Source of the DNA: Flammulina velutipes | Lineage: Eukaryota; Basidiomycota; Agaricomycetes; Agaricales; Physalacriaceae | Direction of reading: 5' to 3' | Length of the DNA stretch: 64,000 nucleotides | Assembly: GCA_011800155.1 (NCBI GenBank) | Contig: JAALGH010000011.1 | Coordinates: 992,001-1,056,000, forward strand | Program-made: the position numbers and the translations under genes | In this document: piece after piece, positions 23,818 through 32,733 of the stretch | Numbering within the stretch: the stretch's first letter is position 1 | How the letters are laid out: each line of letters begins with the position of its first letter | The notes under the pieces: generated by a model | The model's input: the letters and a program-made list of their open reading frames with translations, nothing else | Told to the model about the DNA's origin: nothing | Databases searched by the model: none

Positions 23818-25006
23818 ATGCCATTATACAATCCCGACAAATGGATAGAACAGCTCAAAGACTGCCAACATCTCCAGGAAGCAGAAATGCGAGCGCTTTG
23901 CGAGCGAGTGCGGGCGATCCTCATGGAAGAATCCAACATTCAGCCTGTCTCCAGCCCAGTGACCATCTGCGGTGATATCCACGGACAATTCTGGGATCTT
24001 TTGGAATTGCTGCGCAAAGGCGGCGACGTGCCAGAGACGAGCTACATATTCATGGCACGTATGTCTTGCCTTTGCTGTGGATAGCCAACTCAGACTTAAT
24101 CGTTTGTTGTAGGGTGACTTTGTGGACCGCGGCCATTACAGCTTGGAGACAGTGACACTGCTACTGGCCCTAAAGGCGAGGTAGGCCAAGCGTTGCCCTC
24201 GTCAGCGAAAGTAAACCCTGCCCTTCAGATACCCCGACAAAGTCACTTTGCTGAGAGGAAACCACGAGAGTCGACAGATAACGCAGGTGTATGGATTCTA
24301 TGGTGCGTCCTTGTGAAGTCTACAGAGTTTTAGCTCTAACCTATAGATAGACGAGTGTCAGCAAAAGTACGGTAGCGCTACTGTCTGGAAAGCGTGTTGC
24401 AGTGTATTCGACTACCTCAATCTCGCCGCCGTCAGTCCCAGTCTCCTTCCTACCAGCTCAACTCTCTTATGCGCCTTTCACAGATAATCGATGGCGAAAC
24501 TCTCTGTGTCCACGGAGGCCTCTCCCCCGACATCCGAACTCTTGACCAAATACGCCTGCTCTCCCGTGCACAAGAAATACCACACGAAGGAGCCTTCTGC
24601 GACCTTATGTGGTCAGATCCCGACGATGTAGACAACTGGGCCGTCAGTCCCCGCGGCGCAGGATGGCTTTTCGGTGGTCTTGTAGCCCAAGAGTTCAACC
24701 ATGTCAACGACCTCAAACTCATCGCACGCGCCCACCAACTCGTCCAAGAAGGGTACAAGTACATGTTCGACGAGCAGCTGGTGACGGTGTGGTCTGCGCC
24801 CAATTATTGCTATAGATGCGGTAACTTGGCCTCCATCATGACTGTACATGAAAATGGTGAGAGGACGTTTACGGTGTATGGGCCGGCGGAGGAGAATGCA
24901 AGAGATAAGGGCATGACGACGAGACGAATGGTAAGTGTCTGTTCTACGTCCTCCTTCAAAGCTGAGTTTGGTCTTGCAGAACACGAATGTGCAGTATTTT
25001 GTATGA
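23818..25006 (+). CDS. PP2A-like Ser/Thr phosphatase catalytic subunit (Ppg1/PP6-like)
   Basis: Metal-dependent protein phosphatase of the PPP family. All signature motifs are present: GDIHGQF (metal ligands), [50 protein letters not shown] and [12 protein letters not shown]. The sequence is closest in feel to fungal Ppg1, with PP6 or PP4 as alternatives. The start at ATG 23818 ([13 protein letters not shown]) fits the short N-terminus of this group. Exons are 23818-24054, 24113-24180, 24229-24302, 24351-24430, 24484-24930 and 24980-25006. The first intron needs a GC donor (ATG|GCACGT) to keep the invariant MGDFVDRG. The C-terminus reads VQYFV rather than the usual YFL that is carboxymethylated in PP2A-type enzymes. 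Confidence 0.85.
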
Positions 25007-25420
25007 TGTTTGCTAGACCGTTGTGTGTTCAATGATTGTTTATTTTATTGCTTTCCGTCATGACATCCCTTCACTGGGAAAAGGGCACAATATTTCAACA
25101 TCAAAAAGTACTGGAAGTATGTAAAGCTTCTTTACCATATTTTTAACGCCAGAAAGTGGCTCAGAACATGTAGAGATATGCTTAAAGTGTAAAAATATGC
25201 ATTAAATATTGAAAATTCAACATATCTTTTTTAATTTATTGGTCCTTTGAGGTCACTTTTGGCATTTAAAATATCCTCAAAATACTTTACATTCTTTTAC
25301 TAAATTTTATGGTCAGAATATCTTGTATTTCCCCCAGTGCCTTTACGATCTTTCAGACTGTTGACAAATGTAACTCTGGCGATTCAAGTTATAATGCCCA
25401 ACCACTTATCCACTAGGCAC
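25007..25420. other. AT-rich gap
   Basis: From about 25080 to 25350 the sequence is markedly AT-rich compared with its surroundings, with runs such as TTTTTTAATTTATT. No ORF or terminal repeat was identified. It may be a decayed element. Confidence 0.5.
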
Positions 25421-25770
25421 CGTTTGACGACGTAGCCTTGTCCTGCGACTCCATTACAGATTCAACACGGTACATTCAATTTGGAGTAATGCTTATGCAA
25501 GGTATACGCCGCGTACCGTCCAACCCTCCTCGTTCTACGGAAATCGGAGGGCATCCTGAATTTGGGAGGTCTTTAGCTGGAGGCACGGAAGTTGAGGAAT
25601 ACCCATACATCTTCATCGGTGAGTGGAACGCTTTTGAATCTCGTTCGGCGTGCTCTCACGTTTTGTAGTCAGTACAGAGCAAATTGGCTCGGTTGTTGCA
25701 GCACGTTGTATCTCGGAACCGACAAATGGGTCTAAAAATTCTCAATGACCAAGAACTTAATCTGTAGCTA
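25421..25770 (+). pseudogene. Mosaic of ELYS-like and monooxygenase fragments
   Basis: Bases 25417-25525 match 12808-12910 of the ELYS-like gene (CACCGTTTGACGACGTAGCC followed by the CAAGGTATACG segment). Directly after, 25540-25620 resembles the end of monooxygenase exon 1 (EIGGHPEFG...VEEYPYIFIG against EIEGHPEAG...VEKDPYVLIG). From 25670 there is a decayed FAD-motif exon (STEQIGSVVAARC against GAGQAGLVVAARF), with its intron retained. Stops and missing sequence rule out a product. Confidence 0.75.
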
Positions 25771-25828
25771 TGTAAGCGCTAAGTAACCAGACACTCCCGC
25801 GCAATCCCTGGACCAAATTCTAAACGCT

Positions 25829-27584
25829 CTACTTTTGTTTACCTGCAAGCCTTACGCTCCGGGAAAAAGGCTTTGATGTGGCGCTTTCCGGCGCATAATC
25901 ATATGAACGTTGTGGATGATCGTCACCCGAGTCAGTCGTACTTTGCGAGCCTGACTTCTGGTGACGAGTCTGTTTATCTACTTCTGCCTTGATGATAGAC
26001 AGGAGGGGGTTGATCATCGAGTTCTGTGTCTTTTCATCTCCACCAGGGCACCGCCACCTCGCCACCTCGCCGTGCGTACCACGCGTGCGAAAACGCGAAC
26101 CAGCAACCTTGAAGTATTCATCACAGAGACGACAAGAAAGCTTTGAGACTCCAACGTAGTCGAATGCACGGGGTTGATCCTTTAGATGGTTCAGGACGAC
26201 GCACTCGCAATGCGCGCCAAAAGCAGCAGTGACGGTGAACACGGTGGCTGGCTTTTGTGTTGGAGAGTCTTGGACGGGCGATCCAACCACTGTGATTGGT
26301 TGATAATAAGGATGAAAAGATACAGAAAAGTCGAGACAAGCGAACCTTTAATTTTGTCGTCTCCCTCCTGTTCCAACGACGAAGACTCTGGGATGACTGA
26401 TTCTATCACTGTAATTCTAAGAATGAGAAGATACAGAGAACTCAAAACGGCGAACCTTTGATTTTAACGTCTTTGCAATCCAACCTAAGCAATTGAACGA
26501 CGAGAGCTTCATATAAACGAATGGTCATCTCCTCCTTGGTTAGTGCTTTTAAGGCAGTCGCATTTGCTGTATATTCCCATCCTGCGGCATCCAAGACCGA
26601 TGCGAAGGAGTCATAAGAGATAGTAAATGAAAAGGCGTGGGGAGGGTTGGGTAAAGCTCGAACTTTAACTCGCTCAAGGAAGAACTGTTTGAGTCGGACT
26701 GATTCGACAGTGTTCAAAGCTGATAAGAAATGGCCGCGAATGCTGACCACCTTTTTGAGCCAATGTACAACATCCATCTGGCAATTGGCTGGGAGTAGAT
26801 CAGTACAAGCATTGGGGTCACGGTGGGACTTACCCTGAAACCAGAGCCCCAAGTTGGTGACTAGGCTCGTGCACGTCTCAAGAATGTTATGAAGATATGA
26901 CAAACTCTCGCGCACGTTCTCCAAGGAATCGTCAGAGTCGTTCCCCAATGAAACATGCGCCATCGCGACGTAGGTATCCAAACGCTCCAGTATCCGGATA
27001 TTATCGGGCGCGCTTAGATACGTAAGACATTGAAACTCGGAGCTGGGGAGCGTATCCAGAAGCACGCCCATCCCATCGGCGAATATCTCGTATTGCTTGT
27101 TCTTATTGATGCGCTGAAACACCTTGGGGCGTGAATGGCGGAGAACGTCCAGCTCGAGTTGGCGCATACTAGCTGCGATAGGCCCGACATCCGTGGCTTC
27201 GATGAACCCATCGGTCACGTATTGAGGAGAGGGGGAAGCAACCTGAACTAAGGCGTGGATGGCGAACAGAGCATCGACGATTTGCTGCAAGTGTTTGATG
27301 ACTTTTTCATCGACGTCTCCCTGATCAGCGACGAGAATCTCGACAGCGCCTGTGGTTCCTATCGTTGCACCGACGGCAACCACTTGGTTTGATTGGCGAT
27401 AGATAGCAAGGTGAGCAAGGCCGTCGAAGAATTGGGCTCGTCGCGAGATAGTATCTTTGTCGATGGGGTCCTGTCTGGCTTTGCGACGATGATCAGGTAG
27501 AACACGGTGAAGAGCAAAAGCAACGAAGGCGAGATGGTCCGGGTTACTAGCACTGAGAGGAGCAATTTCAGGCATAAGATCCAT
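25829..27584 (-). CDS. OTT_1508-like deaminase-domain protein, paralogue 2 (533 aa)
   Basis: Paralogue of 9686-11431 with the same architecture: unrecognised helical N-terminal ~400 residues and a C-terminal deaminase-superfamily domain with HCEC, SKLSCRLCDEYF and RTRGTHGEVARW. Start is ATG 27584 (MDLMPEIAPLS), stop at 25829-25831. Three introns at the equivalent places (45 bp, 53 bp with a 14-bp extension before the acceptor, and 56 bp) leave 534 codons in one frame. The N-terminal half differs widely from paralogue 1 whereas the block GLWFQG...SYDSFASVLDAAGWEYT and even the 45-bp intron are almost identical. It lies beside a monooxygenase fragment, as paralogue 1 lies beside the intact monooxygenase, so the two genes were probably duplicated together. 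Confidence 0.8.
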
Positions 27585-27832
27585 AGAATATTCGCGTATC
27601 GTGGCCAGTGGAAGGAATGAGTTGTCAGTCGCGAGGACAAATTTTCTGGAATGGTGGTATGAGAGAGCTCGGTTGTCGATCATTATGCTCCAATTTCTAG
27701 TCAAGTGACAATTCAGTATGCTACATACAGTAAGGCCCGCAATAAAGATACTTATTGGAATAATAAGGCGACAGAGGAACATAATTCGCAAGAAAGCTCA
27801 TCACCAGAGTCTGGTAATGAAATCAATGTAGC

Positions 27833-29452
27833 TCACCACAATGACGTCTGGACGCCACGGCATCGTAGTGCCTTCATCGCGTCTAAAATTCGCGGCTGTA
27901 CCTCCTCTCCTCGTGTCAACCCAATTACAACGGAGGATAGATTTACCAAACCGCTCGTCTTCTCCATACCCGTTCGAGATTCCAAAAGTTGAATGAGTTC
28001 ATCCACCGGGAGTAAGCCTGGGTTATTCCAAACAAGTCCAAGAGAGGTGAGCTTAGGAAGATGTTTCTGGGAGATTATGGACGAAAAGAGTGGCGCAGCG
28101 AGATGAGTGTTTCTTCCGTTCTCAACAATGAAGAGACACGTGAGAGCTGGTGTAAGCGCCAAACACGCGAGGAGTTCTTCCCACAGACCCTCGCCGCCAC
28201 CACTATTAACACCTAAACCGATGATCTTCAGAACACGGAGCGAACACTTCGACTCCGTCAACAGTTGAAGGATACCCCTGGGGGTAGCAGTCTGTTCTCT
28301 CGTATGGTAATAGCCACAACAGTGAGGTGGGTGTTGATTGTGCAATTCCAGCTCCTCGAGGACAGGAAGCGAAATAGAGGAGAGATGCGAAATAAGCCTG
28401 GTGTCGTCCAGGTGTGGCAGCTGAAGAACCAAGCGAGTCAGCCATTGTGTGGAAGGCCCGGGGGTCACCAGCGGGAGATCCCCGTTGACAATCAACGTCT
28501 TTCTGTTACCCTCCACGAATCCATAATCCAAAAGAAACGGCCCCGTGTTAGGTGGATCCCATGCATCAAGAGTGAGGGTTTCAATCTGCGGCCACGGTAT
28601 ATGTCGAGTGGACCAAAACGGAAACTCTGGCGTATGCAGAGAGAGAGTCCTGAGTTTGGGTGCGCGAAGGAACAGAGGAAGTCTTGTCCGTGAGGGACTC
28701 CCATTGACCCGTAAGCTGGCGTGCTCTAGAAGAGAGATGTCGGAAACGATACTAACCAAACTTGCGTAGGCTTCAAACATATCGATCTCGTCCAGGATGA
28801 ACTCAATATTCTTCCAGGATTCGTATGTTGACATGACTGCGTCAATAATGCTGTTATGCTCGTCGTCGTCGTCATCATCATCATCCCCGTCGGACCATTC
28901 GCCTCTATCGGTTATCCACTTGAGCGAGATGGGGAGACCTTTAGCGCGGCTCATGTACAATGATAGTCGCTCAGCGCCCTCCGCACCGTTGTAGGTCCCC
29001 ACCGGACCAACGAATATGTTGGTCCACAGCACGGGGGTCGAGATGGCAATGCTTCGCCATCTGAAGCACGTCACCGAAATTGACAGCGGGGTAAGGTAAA
29101 GCTTGTGCTCGAAGGATTGACATGCATGCGAGAAAATGAGGGAAAGAATCTCAGGAGGGAGGCGCCGAATGGGAGATGAGTGGCCGTATGTCTTTTGCTT
29201 ATTGACGTGAATTTGAAGACGTCCACGATGTTCCTGGAGTTGCTTCACGGCTATCTGGAGCAAGTCGAGCACCTGCGTGAGGGAAGACAGCGAAGTCTCG
29301 GTCCTTTCAATCCATTTGGCAGATTCAGAGTCCTCTGACAGAACAGGGACGCTGAAGGCGCGTCCAAAGTCATCTGAGGGATAGAGCGCGTCGTACGCTG
29401 GGATAGATAACGAATGGTGACATTCAAGGTTGAATGCAGGTACAGCGGCCAT
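27833..29452 (-). CDS. F-box protein with LRR-like C-terminus, copy 1 (539 aa)
   Basis: Predicted substrate-recognition subunit of an SCF ubiquitin ligase. Single exon from ATG 29452 (MAAVPAFNLECHHSLSIP). A short coiled-coil-like region (LLQIAVKQLQEHRGRLQIHV) precedes the F-box IRRLPPEILSLIFSHACQSF at about residues 93-112, followed by CFRWRSIAISTPVLWTNIFV, the usual second half. The remaining ~380 residues alternate hydrophobic strands and helices in the manner of degenerate leucine-rich repeats (LRTLSLHTPEFPFW, LEELELHNQHPP, LTSLGLVWNNPGLLPVDELI). An acidic DDDDDDDE run lies near residue 193. Tandem paralogue of 29786-31456. Confidence 0.75.
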   Translation of the reverse strand: MAAVPAFNLECHHSLSIPAYDALYPSDDFGRAFSVPVLSEDSESAKWIERTETSLSSLTQVLDLLQIAVKQLQEHRGRLQIHVNKQKTYGHSSPIRRLPPEILSLIFSHACQSFEHKLYLTPLSISVTCFRWRSIAISTPVLWTNIFVGPVGTYNGAEGAERLSLYMSRAKGLPISLKWITDRGEWSDGDDDDDDDDEHNSIIDAVMSTYESWKNIEFILDEIDMFEAYASLVSIVSDISLLEHASLRVNGSPSRTRLPLFLRAPKLRTLSLHTPEFPFWSTRHIPWPQIETLTLDAWDPPNTGPFLLDYGFVEGNRKTLIVNGDLPLVTPGPSTQWLTRLVLQLPHLDDTRLISHLSSISLPVLEELELHNQHPPHCCGYYHTREQTATPRGILQLLTESKCSLRVLKIIGLGVNSGGGEGLWEELLACLALTPALTCLFIVENGRNTHLAAPLFSSIISQKHLPKLTSLGLVWNNPGLLPVDELIQLLESRTGMEKTSGLVNLSSVVIGLTRGEEVQPRILDAMKALRCRGVQTSLW

Positions 29453-29565
29453 AAGAGAGTGGGTGCTAAATAAAATTCAATATACGAGTATTCAGTGCGC
29501 CTATTTTACTTACCAGTGGACGGAAGACTATGTGGTTGGTTTTAAATTTTGAGTAGGTGTGGTCC

Positions 29566-29620
29566 AGATATTTTGATGATCCGAATGATGGCCGTCGGTC
29601 CGGCTTCTCGTGGCGCAATT
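29566..29620 (+). repeat. MITE end remnant upstream of F-box copy 1
   Basis: The sequence TATTTTGATGATCCGAATGATGGCC... followed by CGGTCCGG and GTGGCGCAA matches the inner end of the inverted repeat of the element at 35815-36273. Only one end is present. Confidence 0.65.
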
Positions 29621-29785
29621 ACTTCCGCTTCAATGATTAAGCGACAATTCAACAAGATACAAGGGGTATGACACCAAGAAAACACTATAGATAAGAATAG
29701 TAAGGCAAATGAGTAGAGTATTTCGCAAGAAAGGTCGTCATCGATATGTAACGAACGTCAAGATTCTAGTAATGAACAGTATAGC

Positions 29786-31456
29786 TCACCACAACGTTGC
29801 CTGCACGCCACGGGCTCGCAGTACCTTCATCGCGTCCAAAACCCGCGCCTGTACCTCCCCTCCTCGCGCCAATCCAATCACAACGGAGGATAGATTTACC
29901 AAACCACCCGTCTTTTCCTCTGTTCCCGCTCGAGAGTCCAAAAGCTCGACGAGTTCGTCCACCGGGAGTAAGCCTGGGTCACTCCAAACGAGTCCCAAAG
30001 AGGTGAGCTTTGGTAGTAGATGGTTCTGGGAAATTATGGCCGAAACAAGGGACGCAGTGAGGTGGGTGTATTTTGAGCTCCCGTTCTCCACAACGAGGAG
30101 ACTGGTGAGGGATGGGGTAAGGACCAAACACGCGAGGAGTTCTTCCCACAACTTGTTCTCGATATTATCGCTATCGTCCAACCGATCCACACCCAGACCG
30201 ATAATCTTCAGAACACGGAGCGAACAGGCCGACCTCGTCAATAGCTGAAGGACACCTTCGAGGATAGGAGTATAGCCTCTGGTATGGTAGTAGCCACAAC
30301 AATGCGGCGGCATTTTAGCCTGCAATGTCAGCTCCTCGAGAAACGGAAGGCGGATGGAGCACAGGATCGAAATAAGCGTAATATCGCCCAAGTGCTTCGG
30401 CTGGAGTACCAAACGAGTCAGCCACTGTGCAGTTGGGGAGGTTATACTCCGAAATTCTCCTTTGACAACCAAGGTCTTTTGGTTACCCTCCCCGAATCCG
30501 TAATCCAAGAGACACTGTTCCATGTTAGATGGATCCCATACATCGACAGTGAGGGCTTCAATCTGCGGCCACGGTATGTGTTGGTTGGTCCAGAACGGAA
30601 GCTCGGGTGTATGTAGAGCGAGACTCCTGAGTTTGGGCGCACGACTAAACGGAGGAAGTCTTGTCTGCGAGGCACTCCCATTGACCCGTAAGCTGATGTT
30701 CTCTAGAAAGGGGAAGTCATATCCGATGAGAAGGTTGTCCAAAATCGTGTAGGTGTAAAACATATCCATCTCGTCAAGGATAAACTCGATGTTCCTCCAG
30801 AGATTGCATGTATCTAAGACTTCCTCGATAAGTCTGTCATGCTTGCCGTCTAGTTCAGTGAAAGCGTCGTCATCGTCAGACAGTATGTCTCCATCTTCGT
30901 CGAGCCATTGGTTTTTATCGGTCACCCACTTGAGCGAGATAGGAAGACCTTTAACGCGGTCCATATACATGGATAGTCTCTCTCCGCCGTCACGTCCATC
31001 ATCGGTTCCCACTGGACCTACGAAGACATGGGTCCACATTTCAGGAGTCGAAATGGCAATATTTCGCCATCTGAAGCACGTCACCGAAATTGATAGTGGG
31101 GTAAGGTAATCCTCACGTTCGAAAGATTGACATGCTTCGGTGAAAATGAGGGCGAGAACCTCAGGTGGAAGGCGCCGGATGGGGGATGGGCAGGTATATG
31201 TCTTTTCGTCGTCGAAGTGGACTTGTAGACGTTCGTGATGTTGCTCTAGTTGCTTCACAGCTGCCCTGAGCGAGGCGAGCACATCCGTGAGAGCAAATAG
31301 TGAAGCCTGGGTCCTTTCGATACGTTCGGCAGAGTCGTCTGAGAGAGTAGGAGCGCTGAAGGCGCGTGCAAAGTCATCTGAGGGATAGAGCGCGTCAAAC
31401 GCTGGGATGGATAAAGAATGGTGACATTCAAAGCAGAAAGCGGGTACAACGGCCAT
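29786..31456 (-). CDS. F-box protein with LRR-like C-terminus, copy 2 (556 aa)
   Basis: Tandem paralogue of 27833-29452. ATG 31456 (MAVVPAFCFECHHSLSIP) and a single exon. The F-box reads IRRLPPEVLALIFTEACQSF near residue 93, followed by CFRWRNIAISTPEMWTHVFV. The acidic insert near residues 185-200 is longer than in copy 1. LRR-like strands continue (LRSLALHTPELPFW, LTSLGLVWSDPGLLPVDELV) to the same C-terminal ARVLDAMKVLRARGVQATLW. Good conservation at the F-box and the repeats, with many differences in loops, suggests both copies are maintained. Target unknown. Confidence 0.75.
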   Translation of the reverse strand: MAVVPAFCFECHHSLSIPAFDALYPSDDFARAFSAPTLSDDSAERIERTQASLFALTDVLASLRAAVKQLEQHHERLQVHFDDEKTYTCPSPIRRLPPEVLALIFTEACQSFEREDYLTPLSISVTCFRWRNIAISTPEMWTHVFVGPVGTDDGRDGGERLSMYMDRVKGLPISLKWVTDKNQWLDEDGDILSDDDDAFTELDGKHDRLIEEVLDTCNLWRNIEFILDEMDMFYTYTILDNLLIGYDFPFLENISLRVNGSASQTRLPPFSRAPKLRSLALHTPELPFWTNQHIPWPQIEALTVDVWDPSNMEQCLLDYGFGEGNQKTLVVKGEFRSITSPTAQWLTRLVLQPKHLGDITLISILCSIRLPFLEELTLQAKMPPHCCGYYHTRGYTPILEGVLQLLTRSACSLRVLKIIGLGVDRLDDSDNIENKLWEELLACLVLTPSLTSLLVVENGSSKYTHLTASLVSAIISQNHLLPKLTSLGLVWSDPGLLPVDELVELLDSRAGTEEKTGGLVNLSSVVIGLARGGEVQARVLDAMKVLRARGVQATLW

Positions 31457-31570
31457 TAGGTTGCCCGTTCTAAATGGAAATCAGTATACGAATGTTCAGC
31501 GCGCCTGCTTTGCCTACCGGTGGACAGAAGATGATGTGGTTGAAATTTTGAAATGGGCGTTGGTGGGTCC

Positions 31571-31630
31571 AGTTATCAAAGAATTTTTGACCCGACTGAT
31601 GGCCGTCGGTCCAGCCCGTAGTGGCGCAAG
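31571..31630 (+). repeat. MITE end remnant upstream of F-box copy 2
   Basis: ATCAAAGAATTTTTGACCCG then ACTGATGGCCGTCGGTCC and GTGGCGCAAG are a diverged version of the repeat at 29566-29620 and of the MITE end at 36180-36240. The position relative to the F-box start is like that of copy 1, so it was probably duplicated with the gene. Confidence 0.6.
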
Positions 31631-31812
31631 GATGCCAATATCACTAACATTTAATTTTCACGGCCTCCAGTAATCAAAAGTCCTGTAATATCATCGCAGC
31701 TTAACTTGAGCCATAACAATTGGCGCTCTCATTTTCAACAAAGTTCTCGGAAATGTGTTGGACGCCACATTCACATGTCGGGCCGGCAACCGCATCTTGA
31801 CCTGTAACCACG

Positions 31813-32637
31813 ATGGACGATAACTCTGTGGCTGCATCTTTGACTGGCGACGCTACCAACGTTTACGGAGTAATAGACAAAGACAAGTGAGGGAACTGAT
31901 CAGCTCGTCTATTGTTTGTGCCATCCGAACGAGACTTAGCCTACAGTGTGCATGGCCTCAATCTCACTGTGCCTGAGGACGCAAAGGCCGTTATCAAGCC
32001 CTGGGATCAGAGAGACGAAACGGACGTATGGGCAGAGTCTGGTGTAGATGACCAAGTATGTTCATTTCCTGGCGACAAAATGATACTTATTGAATCCAGA
32101 TGATAATTCACATCCCGTTCACCCAGAGTGTCAAGATCAAGTCTGTCTTGCTCAAGTTGGGTGGGGAATGCTTTTTTGTATCAAGAAACGAAAAGCTTAC
32201 AGCGCGTTGCGCACAGGTAGAGGCGAGACAACGCCTCGTCACCTCCGAATATACGCCAACTACCCCCACATCGTCGATTTCGAAGACGCAGAGAACACGA
32301 AACCTCATGTCAACATCAGTCTTTTGGAAGGCGAGACGGCGGTTATGGAGTATCCCTTGCGAGTCGCTGCTTTCACCAGCATATCATCGCTAAGCTTATT
32401 CTTTGTGCGTACCAACTCCCTCGTTGTCAGGATCGTTCAGACTTAATCGTGGTGCAGAGCGAAAGCGTAGGCGGAGATACATCCCAGATTTTCTACATTG
32501 GTTTCAAAGGCGAGATTAGATCCCCGCAGAAAGATGCTAATACAAAGCTCGACATCCCTGCTGCCAATGCGGCAGACGCTAGCCTCTTCGATCGACTGCA
32601 GGAGAAGTCGGGAGGACAATCAACGACTGCGAGATAG
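31813..32637 (+). CDS. PITH-domain protein
   Basis: Predicted cytosolic protein consisting essentially of a PITH domain, the proteasome-interacting jelly-roll domain found at the C-terminus of thioredoxin-like TXNL1 and in PITHD1. ATG 31813 (MDDNSVAASLTGDATN). Introns near 31888-31949, 32056-32099, about 32161-32216 and 32405-32457 are removed to give VHGLNLTVPEDAKAVIKPWD, IIHIPFTQSVKIKSVLLKLG, RHLRIYANYPHIVDFEDAEN, ISLLEGETAVMEYPLRVAAF and SLSLFFSESVGGDTSQIFYI. These are the conserved blocks of the family in order. The C-terminal tail is Ala/Asp-rich and disordered. It converges with the DHA1 transporter. Confidence 0.85.
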
Positions 32638-32733
32638 AAAAATACACTCTAATTAGACCCGTAGACTGTACTACTTGTGTTGTAAACCTGAGAGAATGGA
32701 AATCTCGCTGTATACGATACGTGCAAAGGGCGT

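Noticed and set aside
28850..28900. Microsatellite in the F-box gene (CGTCGTCGTCATCATCATC)
   Set aside because: It encodes the acidic Asp run of the protein; ordinary coding low complexity.
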